This document shows, in pieces, positions 49,141 to 60,777 of a stretch of 64,000 nucleotides of DNA (positions are counted from its first letter, which is position 1; the number at the start of each line of letters is the position of its first letter). The notes below the pieces were generated by a model. That model worked only from the letters and a program-made list of their open reading frames with translations, was not told the origin of the DNA and did no database searches. This DNA comes from Tyto alba. Taxonomy: Eukaryota > Chordata > Aves > Strigiformes > Tytonidae. The DNA lies in assembly GCF_018691265.1 (NCBI RefSeq), contig NW_024881322.1, positions 7,984,984 to 8,048,983 of the forward strand, in the 5' to 3' direction. Made by a program: the position numbers and the translations under genes.

Positions 49141-50266
49141 CAGCTTTGAAACGGCCTGACAGTTTAGGAGTAGCGCTCGGGGATATTAGAAATGCCCCTC
49201 GCCAACCGCTGCGGCCGGCCCAGCTCCGCCAGCTGGCCCCGGCTCCTGCCAGGGCACCAAGGAAGCCCCCCGCGCCACCCTGGCTGGGCACAAAGGCCTC
49301 GCAGCCCTGCGCCCACCAGACCCCAAGGAGTCGCGAGACACAGCTCCCGCTCTGCCCGGCACGGCCACGCCGGCGCCACAAAATAGGAGCTGCTGGGTGG
49401 CCCTAGAGCCATCGCCAGCCTGCGGCCAGCGGCCACGGGGCGCGCCAGGAGCCTTCCCAAGGAGGACGACCAAGGCCAGGGCGAGCGAGCCCAAAGCCTT
49501 TGCCGCAAAGAGCGGGCGCCAAAAAGGGTGTCCCTGGGCGGTCTTGTGTCCCGGCAGGAGCCGGGGCCGCCCCTACAGTCTCCCCTGGCGGTCTTCCGTC
49601 CCGGCAGGAGCCGGGGCCGCCCCTAGTCTCCCCTGCGGTCTCCCATCCCGGTTGGAACCGGGGCCGCTCCTGCTTAGCTTCCCCAGGGGGCCTGTTAAGG
49701 GGAGGGTAGCTGCACCGTGGCCCCCGCCAGCTCCGCCCCCCAGCACCGCCTTTAGCTCCGCCTCCTTTCCCGCTCCACCAGCTCCACAAAGGCTCCTGAC
49801 AACAGGCCGGGCCGCACACTCGCCCTCGCCAAACCCAGCCCGAGCAAAGCCCTCGCACACTCGCCACACCCACCGGGGACCCTGCCACAGCACCTTCCCG
49901 GCCTCTCGGCTCCCAGCGCACCACCACGCCTGCCACCCCCCGACCACTGCCCCGGGCACCTTCGGGGCCACCCGCGCCCCAGGCTCACCCTTCACCTTCC
50001 CTCGGCACATCGCGCGGGAAAAGGAAGGCATTTTTTCCCACGGCCCGCCCCTGGGCACCTCGTGCTGCTGCGTGGCTTCCTCAGCGTCCGTCCGACCGAC
50101 AAGGGGGCGCCTGCTTTCATCGCCGGAAATCCCGCGGGCACCCTCTCCAATCCGAAGACGCTCACTCGATTCTTCGGACCGGCCTCCCGTCAAGGGACAC
50201 GAGCCCCTCTGCTAACCGCGCCTCACCTCTCAGCATGGCTACAAGCTTTTCCCACCGGGAAAGCTG

Positions 50267-50815
50267 TGATTTACGGATGAAAGACTTCACAACAAAGGGT
50301 TGTAAAGCAGGTATGTTTATTCGGCGCCGGGCACGTGGGGGATGGCTCCGCCACAACAAGCATGCGCGCCCCCCTGCCCTGCTAGTCTTGCTTCTATGTT
50401 ACAAAGCGTTGCATATTCACGAGACGCCTATGCATATTCATAACCTATTCCCGCCTACCCTCGCTTCTTATTATAATTAGGTCTCCTCCTCCTTGCGGCT
50501 GCGCAGGGAGTTCCTTTGGTCCTGGGCGGGGGTCGTGAAGAGCTGGGCAGTGGTCGTGGGAGGAAGTATCTCCTCTTCCTCACTGCTTAACTTTTCATCC
50601 TGAATTCCTGCGCAGTCTCTGTCGCCTCCTGGACCTGGGCTAAACCGCAGAGCTGGTTTGTGCCGGTTGTGAGGTGATCTTTTGCTGATACACACTTATT
50701 TAAGGGAAGGAAAGGGGGGGCCCTCTTTTGAATAGGAAACAGAGGCAGAGCAAAACAGGCAATGTCTCTTGTCTCGTGCAAGCATAATACCAAATTTGGT
50801 TAATATCCCATTTCA
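50267..50815 (-). mobile_element. solo LTR-B, unit 10
   Basis: 549 bases, flanks GCTG/GCTG. Confidence 0.87.
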
Positions 50816-51061
50816 GCTGCAACTGAGCAGGTGGTCGATTCGCACTCCTGCCCAAAATCATCCCCACCTACACAACCCCTGAAACCAGGGGAGCACCTCA
50901 CAACCCTCACACTCTTCAGCTGCAAGACCAAACCGCATTTCCAAACCACCGAGAACACACCAACAGCCACAGGCTCCGTATCTTCCACAGTCCTGGGCAG
51001 AGACACACGGAAAGAAGGATTCAGTCTCTCCACAGAACACGACTGGAAACACCAACGCCGG

Positions 51062-51701
51062 TGTTTTGCCAATTGACGGGCTTAACACAAAGGACACAGA
51101 CACCAAGCTAAAGAAATAGGCTTATTTTACTTTATTTTAAAATAGCAGAAAGAATAAGCATGGTAATGCACCTAGGCATTACTATTTAAAGCTAGCTGTA
51201 GTGATTAAGAAAGATCCATCACCAACTGCCCTCATACTTTACCATCATCCAGATCCGTGCATCAGCTGGGGAGCCCCGTCACAGCGAAAGGTCGGAGAGG
51301 CTTTCCCGGCAATTGGGAAGTCCTACGCAGTGCGTCCGCTCGTAGGTGAGGTCTGCGTCTGTGCTGTGAGAGGGTCCAGGTTTTATAGAGTTTAACAAAC
51401 AAGTCTAAACAAAACGCACAGGAGATATCTGGTAGATTGATATGGCTCACTCAGGCGTGTCCGGATCTGGCCAGGATCCGGCCATGCCCGAGGAGTTTCT
51501 GTTTTTCTTTACATTTGGGATTTATAGTTACTTCCTATTGTTTACTTATAGTTCCCAGGGATTGTTCCCAGGGTTACGTTTTCATGCTGATAAGATACGG
51601 GTTGCTTCAGTCTGCTGATAAGATGCTGATTGCTGGTCGGGGAACTCACTCAGAAGTGAACTTTGGTTTGAGGCCTATTGTTTGGGCCCCTTTTTGTTTC
51701 A
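51062..51701 (-). mobile_element. solo LTR-A, unit 10
   Basis: 640 bases; left flank GCCGG, right flank GACGG. Confidence 0.93.
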
Positions 51702-51706
51702 GACGG

Positions 51707-53627
51707 CAGCTTTGAAAGGGCCTGACAGTTTAGGAGTAGCGCTCGGGGATATTAGAAATGCCCCTCGCCAACCGCTGCGGCCGGCCCAGCTCCGCCAGCT
51801 GGCCCCGGCTCCTCCCAGGGCACCAAGGAAGCCCCCCGCGCCACCCTGGCTGGGCACAAAGGCCTCGCAGCCCTGCGCCCACCAGACCCCAAGGAGTCGC
51901 GAGACACAGCTCCCGCTCTGCCCGGCACGGCCACGCCGGCGCCACAAAATAGGAGCTGCTGGGTGGCCCTAGAGCCATCGCCAGCCTGCGGCCAGCGGCC
52001 ACGGGGCGCGCCAGGAGCCTTCCCAAGGAGGACGAGCAAGGCCAGGGCGAGCGAGCCCAAAGCCTTTGCCGCAAAGAGCGGGCGCCAAAAAGGGTGTCCC
52101 TGGGCGGTCTTGTGTCCCGGCAGGAGCCGGGGCCGCCCCTACAGTCTCCCCTGGCGGTCTTCCGTCCCGGCAGGAGCCGGGGCCGCCCCTAGTCTCCCCT
52201 GCGGTCTCCCATCCCGGTTGGAACCGGGGCCGCTCCTGCTTAGCTTCCCCGGGGGGCCTGTTAAGGGGAGGGTAGCTGCACCGTGGCCCCCGCCAGCTCC
52301 GCCCCCCAGCACCGCCTTTAGCTCCGCCTCCTTTCCCGCTCCACCAGCTCCACAAAGGCTCCTGACAACAGGCCGGGCCGCACACTCGCCCTCGCCAAAC
52401 CCAGCCCGAGCAAAGCCCTCGCACACTCGCCACACCCACCGGGGACCCTGCCACAGCACCTTCCCGGCCTCTCGGCTCCCAGCGCACCACCACGCCTGCC
52501 ACCCCCCGACCACTGCCCCGGGCACCTTCGGGGCCACCCGCGCCCCAGGCTCACCCTTCACCTTCCCTCGGCACATCGCGCGGGAAAAGGAAGGCATTTT
52601 TTCCCACGGCCCGCCCCTGGGCACCTCGTGCTGCTGCGTGGCTTCCTCAGCGTCCGTCCGACCGACAAGGGGGCGCCTGCTTTCATCGCCGGAAATCCCG
52701 CGGGCACCCTCTCCAATCCGAAGACGCTCACTCGATTCTTCGGACCGGCCTCCCGTCAAGGGACACGAGCCCCTCTGCTAACCGCGCCTCACCTCTCAGC
52801 ATGGCTACAAGCTTTTCCCACCGGGAAAGCTGTGATTTACGGATGAAAGACTTCACAACAAAGGGTTGTAAAGCAGGTATGTTTATTCGGCGCCGGGCAC
52901 GTGGGGGATGGCTCCGCCACAACAAGCATGCGCGCCCCCCTGCCCTGCTAGTCTTGCTTCTATGTTACAAAGCGTTGCATATTCACGAGACGCCTATGCA
53001 TATTCATAACCTATTCCCGCCTACCCTCGCTTCTTATTATAATTAGGTCTCCTCCTCCTTGCGGCTGCGCAGGGAGTTCCTTTGGTCCTGGGCGGGGGTC
53101 GTGAAGAGCTGGGCAGTGGTCGTGGGAGGAAGTATCTCCTCTTCCTCACTGCTTAACTTTTCATCCTGAATTCCTGCGCAGTCTCTGTCGCCTCCTGGAC
53201 CTGGGCTAAACCGCAGAGCTGGTTTGTGCCGGTTGTGAGGTGATCTTTTGCTGATACACACTTATTTAAGGGAAGGAAAGGGGGGGCCCTCTTTTGAATA
53301 GGAAACAGAGGCAGAGCAAAACAGGCAATGTCTCTTGTCTCGTGCAAGCATAATACCAAATTTGGTTAATATCCCATTTCAGCTGCAACTGAGCAGGTGG
53401 TCGATTCGCACTCCTGCCCAAAATGATCCCCACCTACACAACCCCTGAAACCAGGGGAGCACCTCACAACCCTCACACTCTTCAGCTGCAAGACCAAACC
53501 GCATTTCCAAACCACCGAGAACACACCAACAGCCACAGGCTCCGTATCTTCCACAGTCCTGGGCAGAGACACACGGAAAGAAGGATTCAGTCTCTCCACA
53601 GAACACGACTGGAAACACCAACGCCGG
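51707..53627. repeat. array unit 11, 1921 bp, LTR-A empty site
   Basis: Single GCCGG at 53623-53627. Private change AAAATGATCC near 53421. Confidence 0.92.
52833..53381 (-). mobile_element. solo LTR-B, unit 11
   Basis: 549 bases, flanks GCTG/GCTG. Confidence 0.87.
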
Positions 53628-55548
53628 CAGCTTTGAAACGGCCTGACAGTTTAGGAGTAGCGCTCGGGGATATTAGAAATGCCCCTCGCCAACCGCTGCG
53701 GCCGGCCCAGCTCCGCCAGCTGGCCCCGGCTCCTGCCAGGGCACCAAGGAAGCCCCCCGCGCCACCCTGGCTGGGCACAAAGGCCTCGCAGCCCTGCGCC
53801 CACCAGACCCCAAGGAGTCGCGAGACACAGCTCCCGCTCTGCCCGGCACGGCCACGCCGGCGCCACAAAATAGGAGCTGCTGGGTGGCCCTAGAGCCATC
53901 GCCAGCCTGCGGCCAGCGGCCACGGGGCGCGCCAGGAGCCTTCCCAAGGAGGACGACCAAGGCCAGGGCGAGCGAGCCCAAAGCCTTTGCCGCAAAGAGC
54001 GGGCGCCAAAAAGGGTGTCCCTGGGCGGTCTTGTGTCCCGGCAGGAGCCGGGGCCGCCCCTACAGTCTCCCCTGGCGGTCTTCCGTCCCGGCAGGAGCCG
54101 GGGCCGCCCCTAGTCTCCCCTGCGGTCTCCCATCCCGGTTGGAACCGGGGCCGCTCCTGCTTAGCTTCCCCGGGGGGCCTGTTAAGGGGAGGGTAGCTGC
54201 ACCGTGGCCCCCGCCAGCTCCGCCCCCCAGCACCGCCTTTAGCTCCGCCTCCTTTCCCGCTCCACCAGCTCCACAAAGGCTCCTGACAACAGGCCGGGCC
54301 GCACACTCGCCCTCGCCAAACCCAGCCCGAGCAAAGCCCTCGCACACTCGCCACACCCACCGGGGACCCTGCCACAGCACCTTCCCGGCCTCTCGGCTCC
54401 CAGCGCACCACCACGCCTGCCACCCCCCGACCACTGCCCCGGGCACCTTCGGGGCCACCCGCGCCCCAGGCTCACCCTTCACCTTCCCTCGGCACATCGC
54501 GCGGGAAAAGGAAGGCATTTTTTCCCACGGCCCGCCCCTGGGCACCTCGTGCTGCTGCGTGGCTTCCTCAGCGTCCGTCCGACCGACAAGGGGGCGCCTG
54601 CTTTCATCGCCGGAAATCCCGCGGGCACCCTCTCCAATCCGAAGACGCTCACTCGATTCTTCGGACCGGCCTCCCGTCAAGGGACACGAGCCCCTCTGCT
54701 AACCGCGCCTCACCTCTCAGCATGGCTACAAGCTTTTCCCACCGGGAAAGCTGTGATTTACGGATGAAAGACTTCACAACAAAGGGTTGTAAAGCAGGTA
54801 TGTTTATTCGGCGCCGGGCACGTGGGGGATGGCTCCGCCACAACAAGCATGCGCGCCCCCCTGCCCTGCTAGTCTTGCTTCTATGTTACAAAGCGTTGCA
54901 TATTCACGAGACGCCTATGCATATTCATAACCTATTCCCGCCTACCCTCGCTTCTTATTATAATTAGGTCTCCTCCTCCTTGCGGCTGCGCAGGGAGTTC
55001 CTTTGGTCCTGGGCGGGGGTCGTGAAGAGCTGGGCAGTGGTCGTGGGAGGAAGTATCTCCTCTTCCTCACTGCTTAACTTTTCATCCTGAATTCCTGCGC
55101 AGTCTCTGTCGCCTCCTGGACCTGGGCTAAACCGCAGAGCTGGTTTGTGCCGGTTGTGAGGTGATCTTTTGCTGATACACACTTATTTAAGGGAAGGAAA
55201 GGGGGGGCCCTCTTTTGAATAGGAAACAGAGGCAGAGCAAAACAGGCAATGTCTCTTGTCTCGTGCAAGCATAATACCAAATTTGGTTAATATCCCATTT
55301 CAGCTGCAACTGAGCAGGTGGTCGATTCGCACTCCTGCCCAAAATCATCCCCACCTACACAACCCCTGAAACCAGGGGAGCACCTCACAACCCTCACACT
55401 CTTCAGCTGCAAGACCAAACCGCATTTCCAAACCACCGAGAACACACCAACAGCCACAGGCTCCGTATCTTCCACAGTCCTGGGCAGAGACACACGGAAA
55501 GAAGGATTCAGTCTCTCCACAGAACACGACTGGAAACACCAACGCCGG
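53628..55548. repeat. array unit 12, 1921 bp, LTR-A empty site
   Basis: Single GCCGG at 55544-55548; second of two adjacent empty units. Confidence 0.92.
54754..55302 (-). mobile_element. solo LTR-B, unit 12
   Basis: 549 bases, flanks GCTG/GCTG. Confidence 0.87.
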
Positions 55549-57554
55549 CAGCTTTGAAACGGCCTGACAGTTTAGGAGTAGCGCTCGGGGATATTAGAAA
55601 TGCCCCTCGCCAACCGCTGCGGCCGGCCCAGCTCCGCCAGCTGGCCCCGGCTCCTGCCAGGGCACCAAGGAAGCCCCCCGCGCCACCCTGGCTGGGCACA
55701 AAGGCCTCGCAGCCCTGCGCCCACCAGACCCCAAGGAGTCGCGAGACACAGCTCCCGCTCTGCCCGGCACGGCCACGCCGGCGCCACAAAATAGGAGCTG
55801 CTGGGTGGCCCTAGAGCCATCGCCAGCCTGCGGCCAGCGGCCACGGGGCGCGCCAGGAGCCTTCCCAAGGAGGACGACCAAGGCCAGGGCGAGCGAGCCC
55901 AAAGCCTTTGCCGCAAAGAGCGGGCGCCAAAAAGGGTGTCCCTGGGCGGTCTTGTGTCCCGGCAGGAGCCGGGGCCGCCCCTACAGTCTCCCCTGGCGGT
56001 CTTCCGTCCCGGCAGGAGCCGGGGCCGCCCCTAGTCTCCCCTGCGGTCTCCCATCCCGGTTGGAACCGGGGCCGCTCCTGCTTAGCTTCCCCGGGGGGCC
56101 TGTTAAGGGGAGGGTAGCTGCACCGTGGCCCCCGCCAGCTCCGCCCCCCAGCACCGCCTTTAGCTCCGCCTCCTTTCCCGCTCCACCAGCTCCACAAAGG
56201 CTCCTGACAACAGGCCGGGCCGCACACTCGCCCTCGCCAAACCCAGCCCGAGCAAAGCCCTCGCACACTCGCCACACCCACCGGGGACCCTGCCACAGCA
56301 CCTTCCCGGCCTCTCGGCTCCCAGCGCACCACCACGCCTGCCACCCCCCGACCACTGCCCCGGGCACCTTCGGGGCCACCCGCGCCCCAGGCTCACCCTT
56401 CACCTTCCCTCGGCACATCGCGCGGGAAAAGGAAGGCATTTTTTCCCACGGCCCGCCCCTGGGCACCTCGTGCTGCTGCGTGGCTTCCTCAGCGTCCGTC
56501 CGACCGACAAGGGGGCGCCTGCTTTCATCGCCGGAAATCCGCGGGCACCCTCTCCAATCCGAAGACGCTCACTCGATTCTTCGGACCGGCCTCCCGTCAA
56601 GGGACACGAGCCCCTCTGCTAACCGCGCTCACCTCTCAGCATGGCTACAAGCTTTTCCCACCAGGAAAGCTGCAACTGAGCAGGTGGTCGATTGAAACTC
56701 CTGCCGAAAATCATCCCCCTACACAACCCCTGAAACCAGGGGAGCACCTCACAACCCTCACACTCTTCAGCTGCAAGACCAAACCGCATTTCCAAACCAC
56801 CAAGAACACACCAACAGCCACAGACTCCGTATCTTCCACAGTCCTGGGCAGAGACACACGGAAAGAAGGATTCAGTCTCTCCACAGAACACGGCTGAAAA
56901 CACCAACGACGGTGTTTGCCAATTGACGGGCTTAACACAAAGGACACAGACACCAAGCTAAAGAAATAGGCTTATTTTACTTTAGTTTAAATAGCAGAAA
57001 GAATAAGCATGGTAATGCACCTAGGCATTACTATTTAAAGCTAGCTGTAGTGATTAAGAAAGATCCATCACCAATTGCCCTCATACTTTACCATCATCCA
57101 GATCCGTGCATCAGCTGGGGAGCCCCGTCACAGCGAAAGGTCGGAGAGGCTTTCCCGGCAATTTGGGAAGTCCTACGCAGTGCGTCCGCAGTAGGTGAGG
57201 TCTGCGTCTGTGCTGTGAGAGGGTCCAGGTTTTATAGAGTTTAACAAACAAGTCTAAACAAAACGCACAGGAGATATCTGGTAGATTGATATGGCTTCAC
57301 TCAGGCTGTCCGGATCTGGCCAGGATCCGGCCATGCGCGAGGAGTTTCTGTTTTTCTTTACATTTGGGATTTATAGTTACTTCCTATTGTTTACTTATAG
57401 TTCCCAGGGATTGTTCCCAGGGTTACGTTTTCATGCTGATAAGATACGGGTTGCTTCAGTCTGCTGATAAGATGCTGACTGCTGGTCGGGAATTCACTCA
57501 GAAGTGAACTTTGGTTTGAGGCCTATTGTTTGGGCCCCTTTTTGTTTCAGCCGG
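55549..57554. repeat. array unit 13, 2006 bp, LTR-B empty site
   Basis: Reads AGGAAAGCTGCAACTGAGC, with a single GCTG at 56669-56672 where all other units have LTR-B. LTR-A is present. Several one-base deletions follow from 56.5 kb on. The tail has GATTGAAACTCC, shared with unit 15 only. Confidence 0.92.
56913..57549 (-). mobile_element. solo LTR-A, unit 13
   Basis: 637 bases, flanks GACGG/GCCGG, with scattered one-base deletions. Confidence 0.9.
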
Positions 57555-58675
57555 CAGCTTTGAAACGGCCTGACAGTTTAGGAGTAGCGCTCAGGGAGAT
57601 TAGAAATGCCCCTCGCCAACCGCTGCGGCCGGCCCAGCTCCGCCAGCTGGCCCCGGCTCCTCCCAGGGCACCAAGGAAGCCCCCCGCGCCACCCTGGCTG
57701 GGCACAAAGGCCTCGCAGCCCTGCGCCCACCAGACCCCAAGTCGCGAGACACAGCTCCCGCTCTGCCCGGCACGGCCACGCCGGCGCCAAAATAGGAGCT
57801 GCTGGGTGGCCCTAGAGCCATCGCCAGCCTGCGGCCAGCGGCCACGGGGCGCGCCAGGAGCCTTCCCAAGGAGGACGAGCAAGGCCAGGGCGAGCGAGCC
57901 CAAAGCCTTTGGCGCAAAGAGCGGGCGCCAAAAAGGGTGTCCCTGGGCGGTCTTGTGTCCCGGCAGGAGCCGGGGCCGCCCCTACAGTCTCCCCTGGCGG
58001 TCTTCCGTCCCGGCAGGAGCCGGGGCCGCCCCTAGTCTCCCCTGCGGTCTCCCATCCCGGTTGGAACCGGGGCCGCTCCTGCTTAGCTTCCCCGGGGGGC
58101 CTGTTAAGGGGAGGGTAGCTGCACCGTGGCCCCCGCCAGCTCCGCCCCCCAGCACCGCCTTTAGCTCCGCCTCCTTTCCCGCTCCACCAGCTCCACAAAG
58201 GCTCCTGACAACAGGCCGGGCCGCACACTCGCCCTCGCCAAACCCAGCCCGAGCAAAGCCCTCGCACACTCGCCACACCCACCGGGGACCCTGCCACAGC
58301 ACCTTCCCGGCCTCTCGGCTCCCAGCGCACCACCACGCCTGCCACCCCCCGACCACTGCCCCGGGCACCTTCGGGGCCACCCGCGCCCCAGGCTCACCCT
58401 TCACCTTCCCTCGGCACATCGCGCGGGAAAAGGAAGGCATTTTTTCCCACGGCCCGCCCCTGGGCACCTCGTGCTGCTGCGTGGCTTCCTCAGCGTCCGT
58501 CCGACCGACAAGGGGGCGCCTGCTTTCATCGCCGGAAATCCCGCGGGCACCCTCTCCAATCCGAAGACGCTCACTCGATTCTTCGGACCGGCCTCCCGTC
58601 AAGGGACACGAGCCCCTCTGCTAACCGCGCCTCACCTCTCAGCATGGCTACAAGCTTTTCCCACCGGGAAAGCTG

Positions 58676-59225
58676 TGATTTACGGATGAAAGACTTCACA
58701 ACAAAGGGTTGTAAAGCAGGTATGTTTATTCGGCGCCGGGCACGTGGGGGATGGCTCCGCCACAACAAGCATGCGCGCCCCCCTGCCCTGCTAGTCTTGC
58801 TTCTATGTTACAAAGCGTTGCATATTCACGAGACGCCTATGCATATTCATAACCTATTCCCGCCTACCCTCGCTTCTTATTATAATTAGGTCTCCTCCTC
58901 CTTGCGGCTGCGCAGGGAGTTCCTTTGGTCCTGGGCGGGGGTCGTGAAGAGCTGGGCAGTGGTCGTGGGAGGAAGTATCTCCTCTTCCTCACTGCTTAAC
59001 TTTTCATCCTGAATTCCTGCGCAGTCTCTGTCGCCTCCTGGACCTGGGCTAAACCGCAGAGCTGGTTTGTGCCGGTTGTGAGGTGATCTTTTGCTGATAC
59101 ACACTTATTTAAGGGAAGGAAAGGGGGGGCCCTCTTTTGAATAGGAAACAGAGGCAGAGCAAAACAAGGCAATGTCTCTTGTCTCGTGCAAGCATAATAC
59201 CAAATTTGGTTAATATCCCATTTCA
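58676..59225 (-). mobile_element. solo LTR-B, unit 14
   Basis: 550 bases; AAGG at about 59166-59169 again looks like two alleles joined. Confidence 0.86.
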
Positions 59226-59754
59226 GCTGCAACTGAGCAGGTGGTCGATTCGCACTCCTGCCCAAAATCATCCCCACCTACACAACCCCTGAAACCAGGG
59301 GAGCACCTCACAACCCTCACACTCTTCAGCTGCAAGACCAAACCGCATTTCCAAACCACCGAGAACACACCAACAGCCACAGGCTCCGTATCTTCCACAG
59401 TCCTGGGCAGAGACACACGGAAAGAAGGATTCAGTCTCTCCACAGAACACGACTGGAAACACCAACGCCGGTGTTTTGCCAATTGACGGGCTTAACACAA
59501 AGGACACAGACACCAAGCTAAAGAATAGGCTTATTTTACTTTAGTTTAAAACAGCAGAAAGAATAAGCAAGGTAATGCACCTAGGTATTACTATTTAAAG
59601 CTAGCTGTGGTGATTAAGAAGATCCATCACCAATTGCCCTCATACTTTACCATCATCCAGATCCGTGCATCAGCTGGGGCCCCGTCACAGCGAAGGGTCG
59701 GAGAGGCTTTCCCGGCAATTGGGAAGTCCTACGCAGTGCGTCCGCTCGTAGGTG

Positions 59755-60750
59755 GGTCTCCTATAAAAATTGCCAATTTCATACCTTCCTCCTTCATCTG
59801 CTGTATGCAATCTCGCAAAGTTACCAGGGACGTTCCCCACCTGGCCAATCATTCTCCGTGGGTATTTATTATTACATCTCTGGGCAGCCAAGGTTAACAA
59901 ATTTGTATCCTGAGGATTATTTCGGAATGCATCTTGCACAGAGGAGTCAGAACTCAAAACTAAAAACTTCCTAGATTCCCTGGATCTAGGGTTACCCCTG
60001 CTGCTCCCTGATCGTCCAAACGCACCGTCCAAGAGAGCAGGGGTTCCCCCAGTCTCTGCTTAAATCTTTCAATTATATCATTTATTTGATGCTGAGTATA
60101 ATCTTCAATCCCATCCTTCCTCCTTGTTGCCCGTTAGTATCCAATTCTATTTTCCGTCTCCACACTGGTTTTACATCCACAGGTTCATCTGAGGAACGAG
60201 CCTCATCAGAACCTGTAGAATCCCAAATATCTCCATCCCATCTGTCAGGATTCCCCGTACCTCCCTGCTTCTGCAATCGCAGCATGCACTTTCCTATGGT
60301 TTACTCGTCCCCTTCTTTTCTTATACTTATACTGTGCAACTCTTACTGCAGCTGTTTCAGCTACAGTCTGATAAGTATCCAACTTATCGGCAAGCAACTT
60401 GTTTTGACACCGTAACGATACAATTTGATTCTGCAAATCACACATCTGTCGCTCCATGTGGGAGCGCTCCAACAACAGTTTTTCTTTCTGTTGGTGCTGT
60501 TTCCGATATGCTGTTAACAAAACCCATCCCCGTCTTCCCGAACACACAATTTCTTTTCCTTTTTCAATAGATAATTTTTGGATACATTTTAATACATCCA
60601 GTGGTTCAGCTTCTTTTAGCCGACTGTCCCACTGTTCACATGGTCCCCGACCATAGGCCACTCAAGAGCCAGTGAACTATAAGGAAGGTCTTCCCATCCA
60701 GGAATTTCAGATGGAGCTGATTCCTTACGTTTAGATTTAAAAAATGACAT
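59755..60750 (-). pseudogene. gag remnant of the LTR-A endogenous retrovirus
   Basis: Starts with ATG at 60750-60748, only about 27 bases after the start of the primer-binding site. Gag-like stretches lie in three or more different frames (60661-60245, 60285-60082, 60032-59760), so at least three frameshifts are present. One stretch has a strong coiled coil (LLLERSHMERQMCDLQNQIV) followed by a basic patch (YKYKKRRGR). The call to gag rests on position after the primer-binding site and general character; I cannot assign the genus. It is non-functional as written, and the 3' part is deleted. Confidence 0.75.
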
Positions 60751-60759
60751 TTTGTTCTA

Positions 60760-60777
60760 ATCCTGTCCCTGACGCCA
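60760..60777 (-). other. retroviral primer-binding site, tRNA-Ser-like
   Basis: TGGCGTCAGGGACAGGAT lies four bases after the 5' LTR. It best fits the 3' end of a serine tRNA as I remember it, with two mismatches in 18; a leucine tRNA fits less well. Confidence 0.55.

Larger units (their letters stand above)
49141..51706. repeat. array unit 10, 2566 bp
   Basis: Full type with CCAGGGGGCC core variant; LTR-A right flank mutated to GACGG (51702-51706). Confidence 0.92.
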
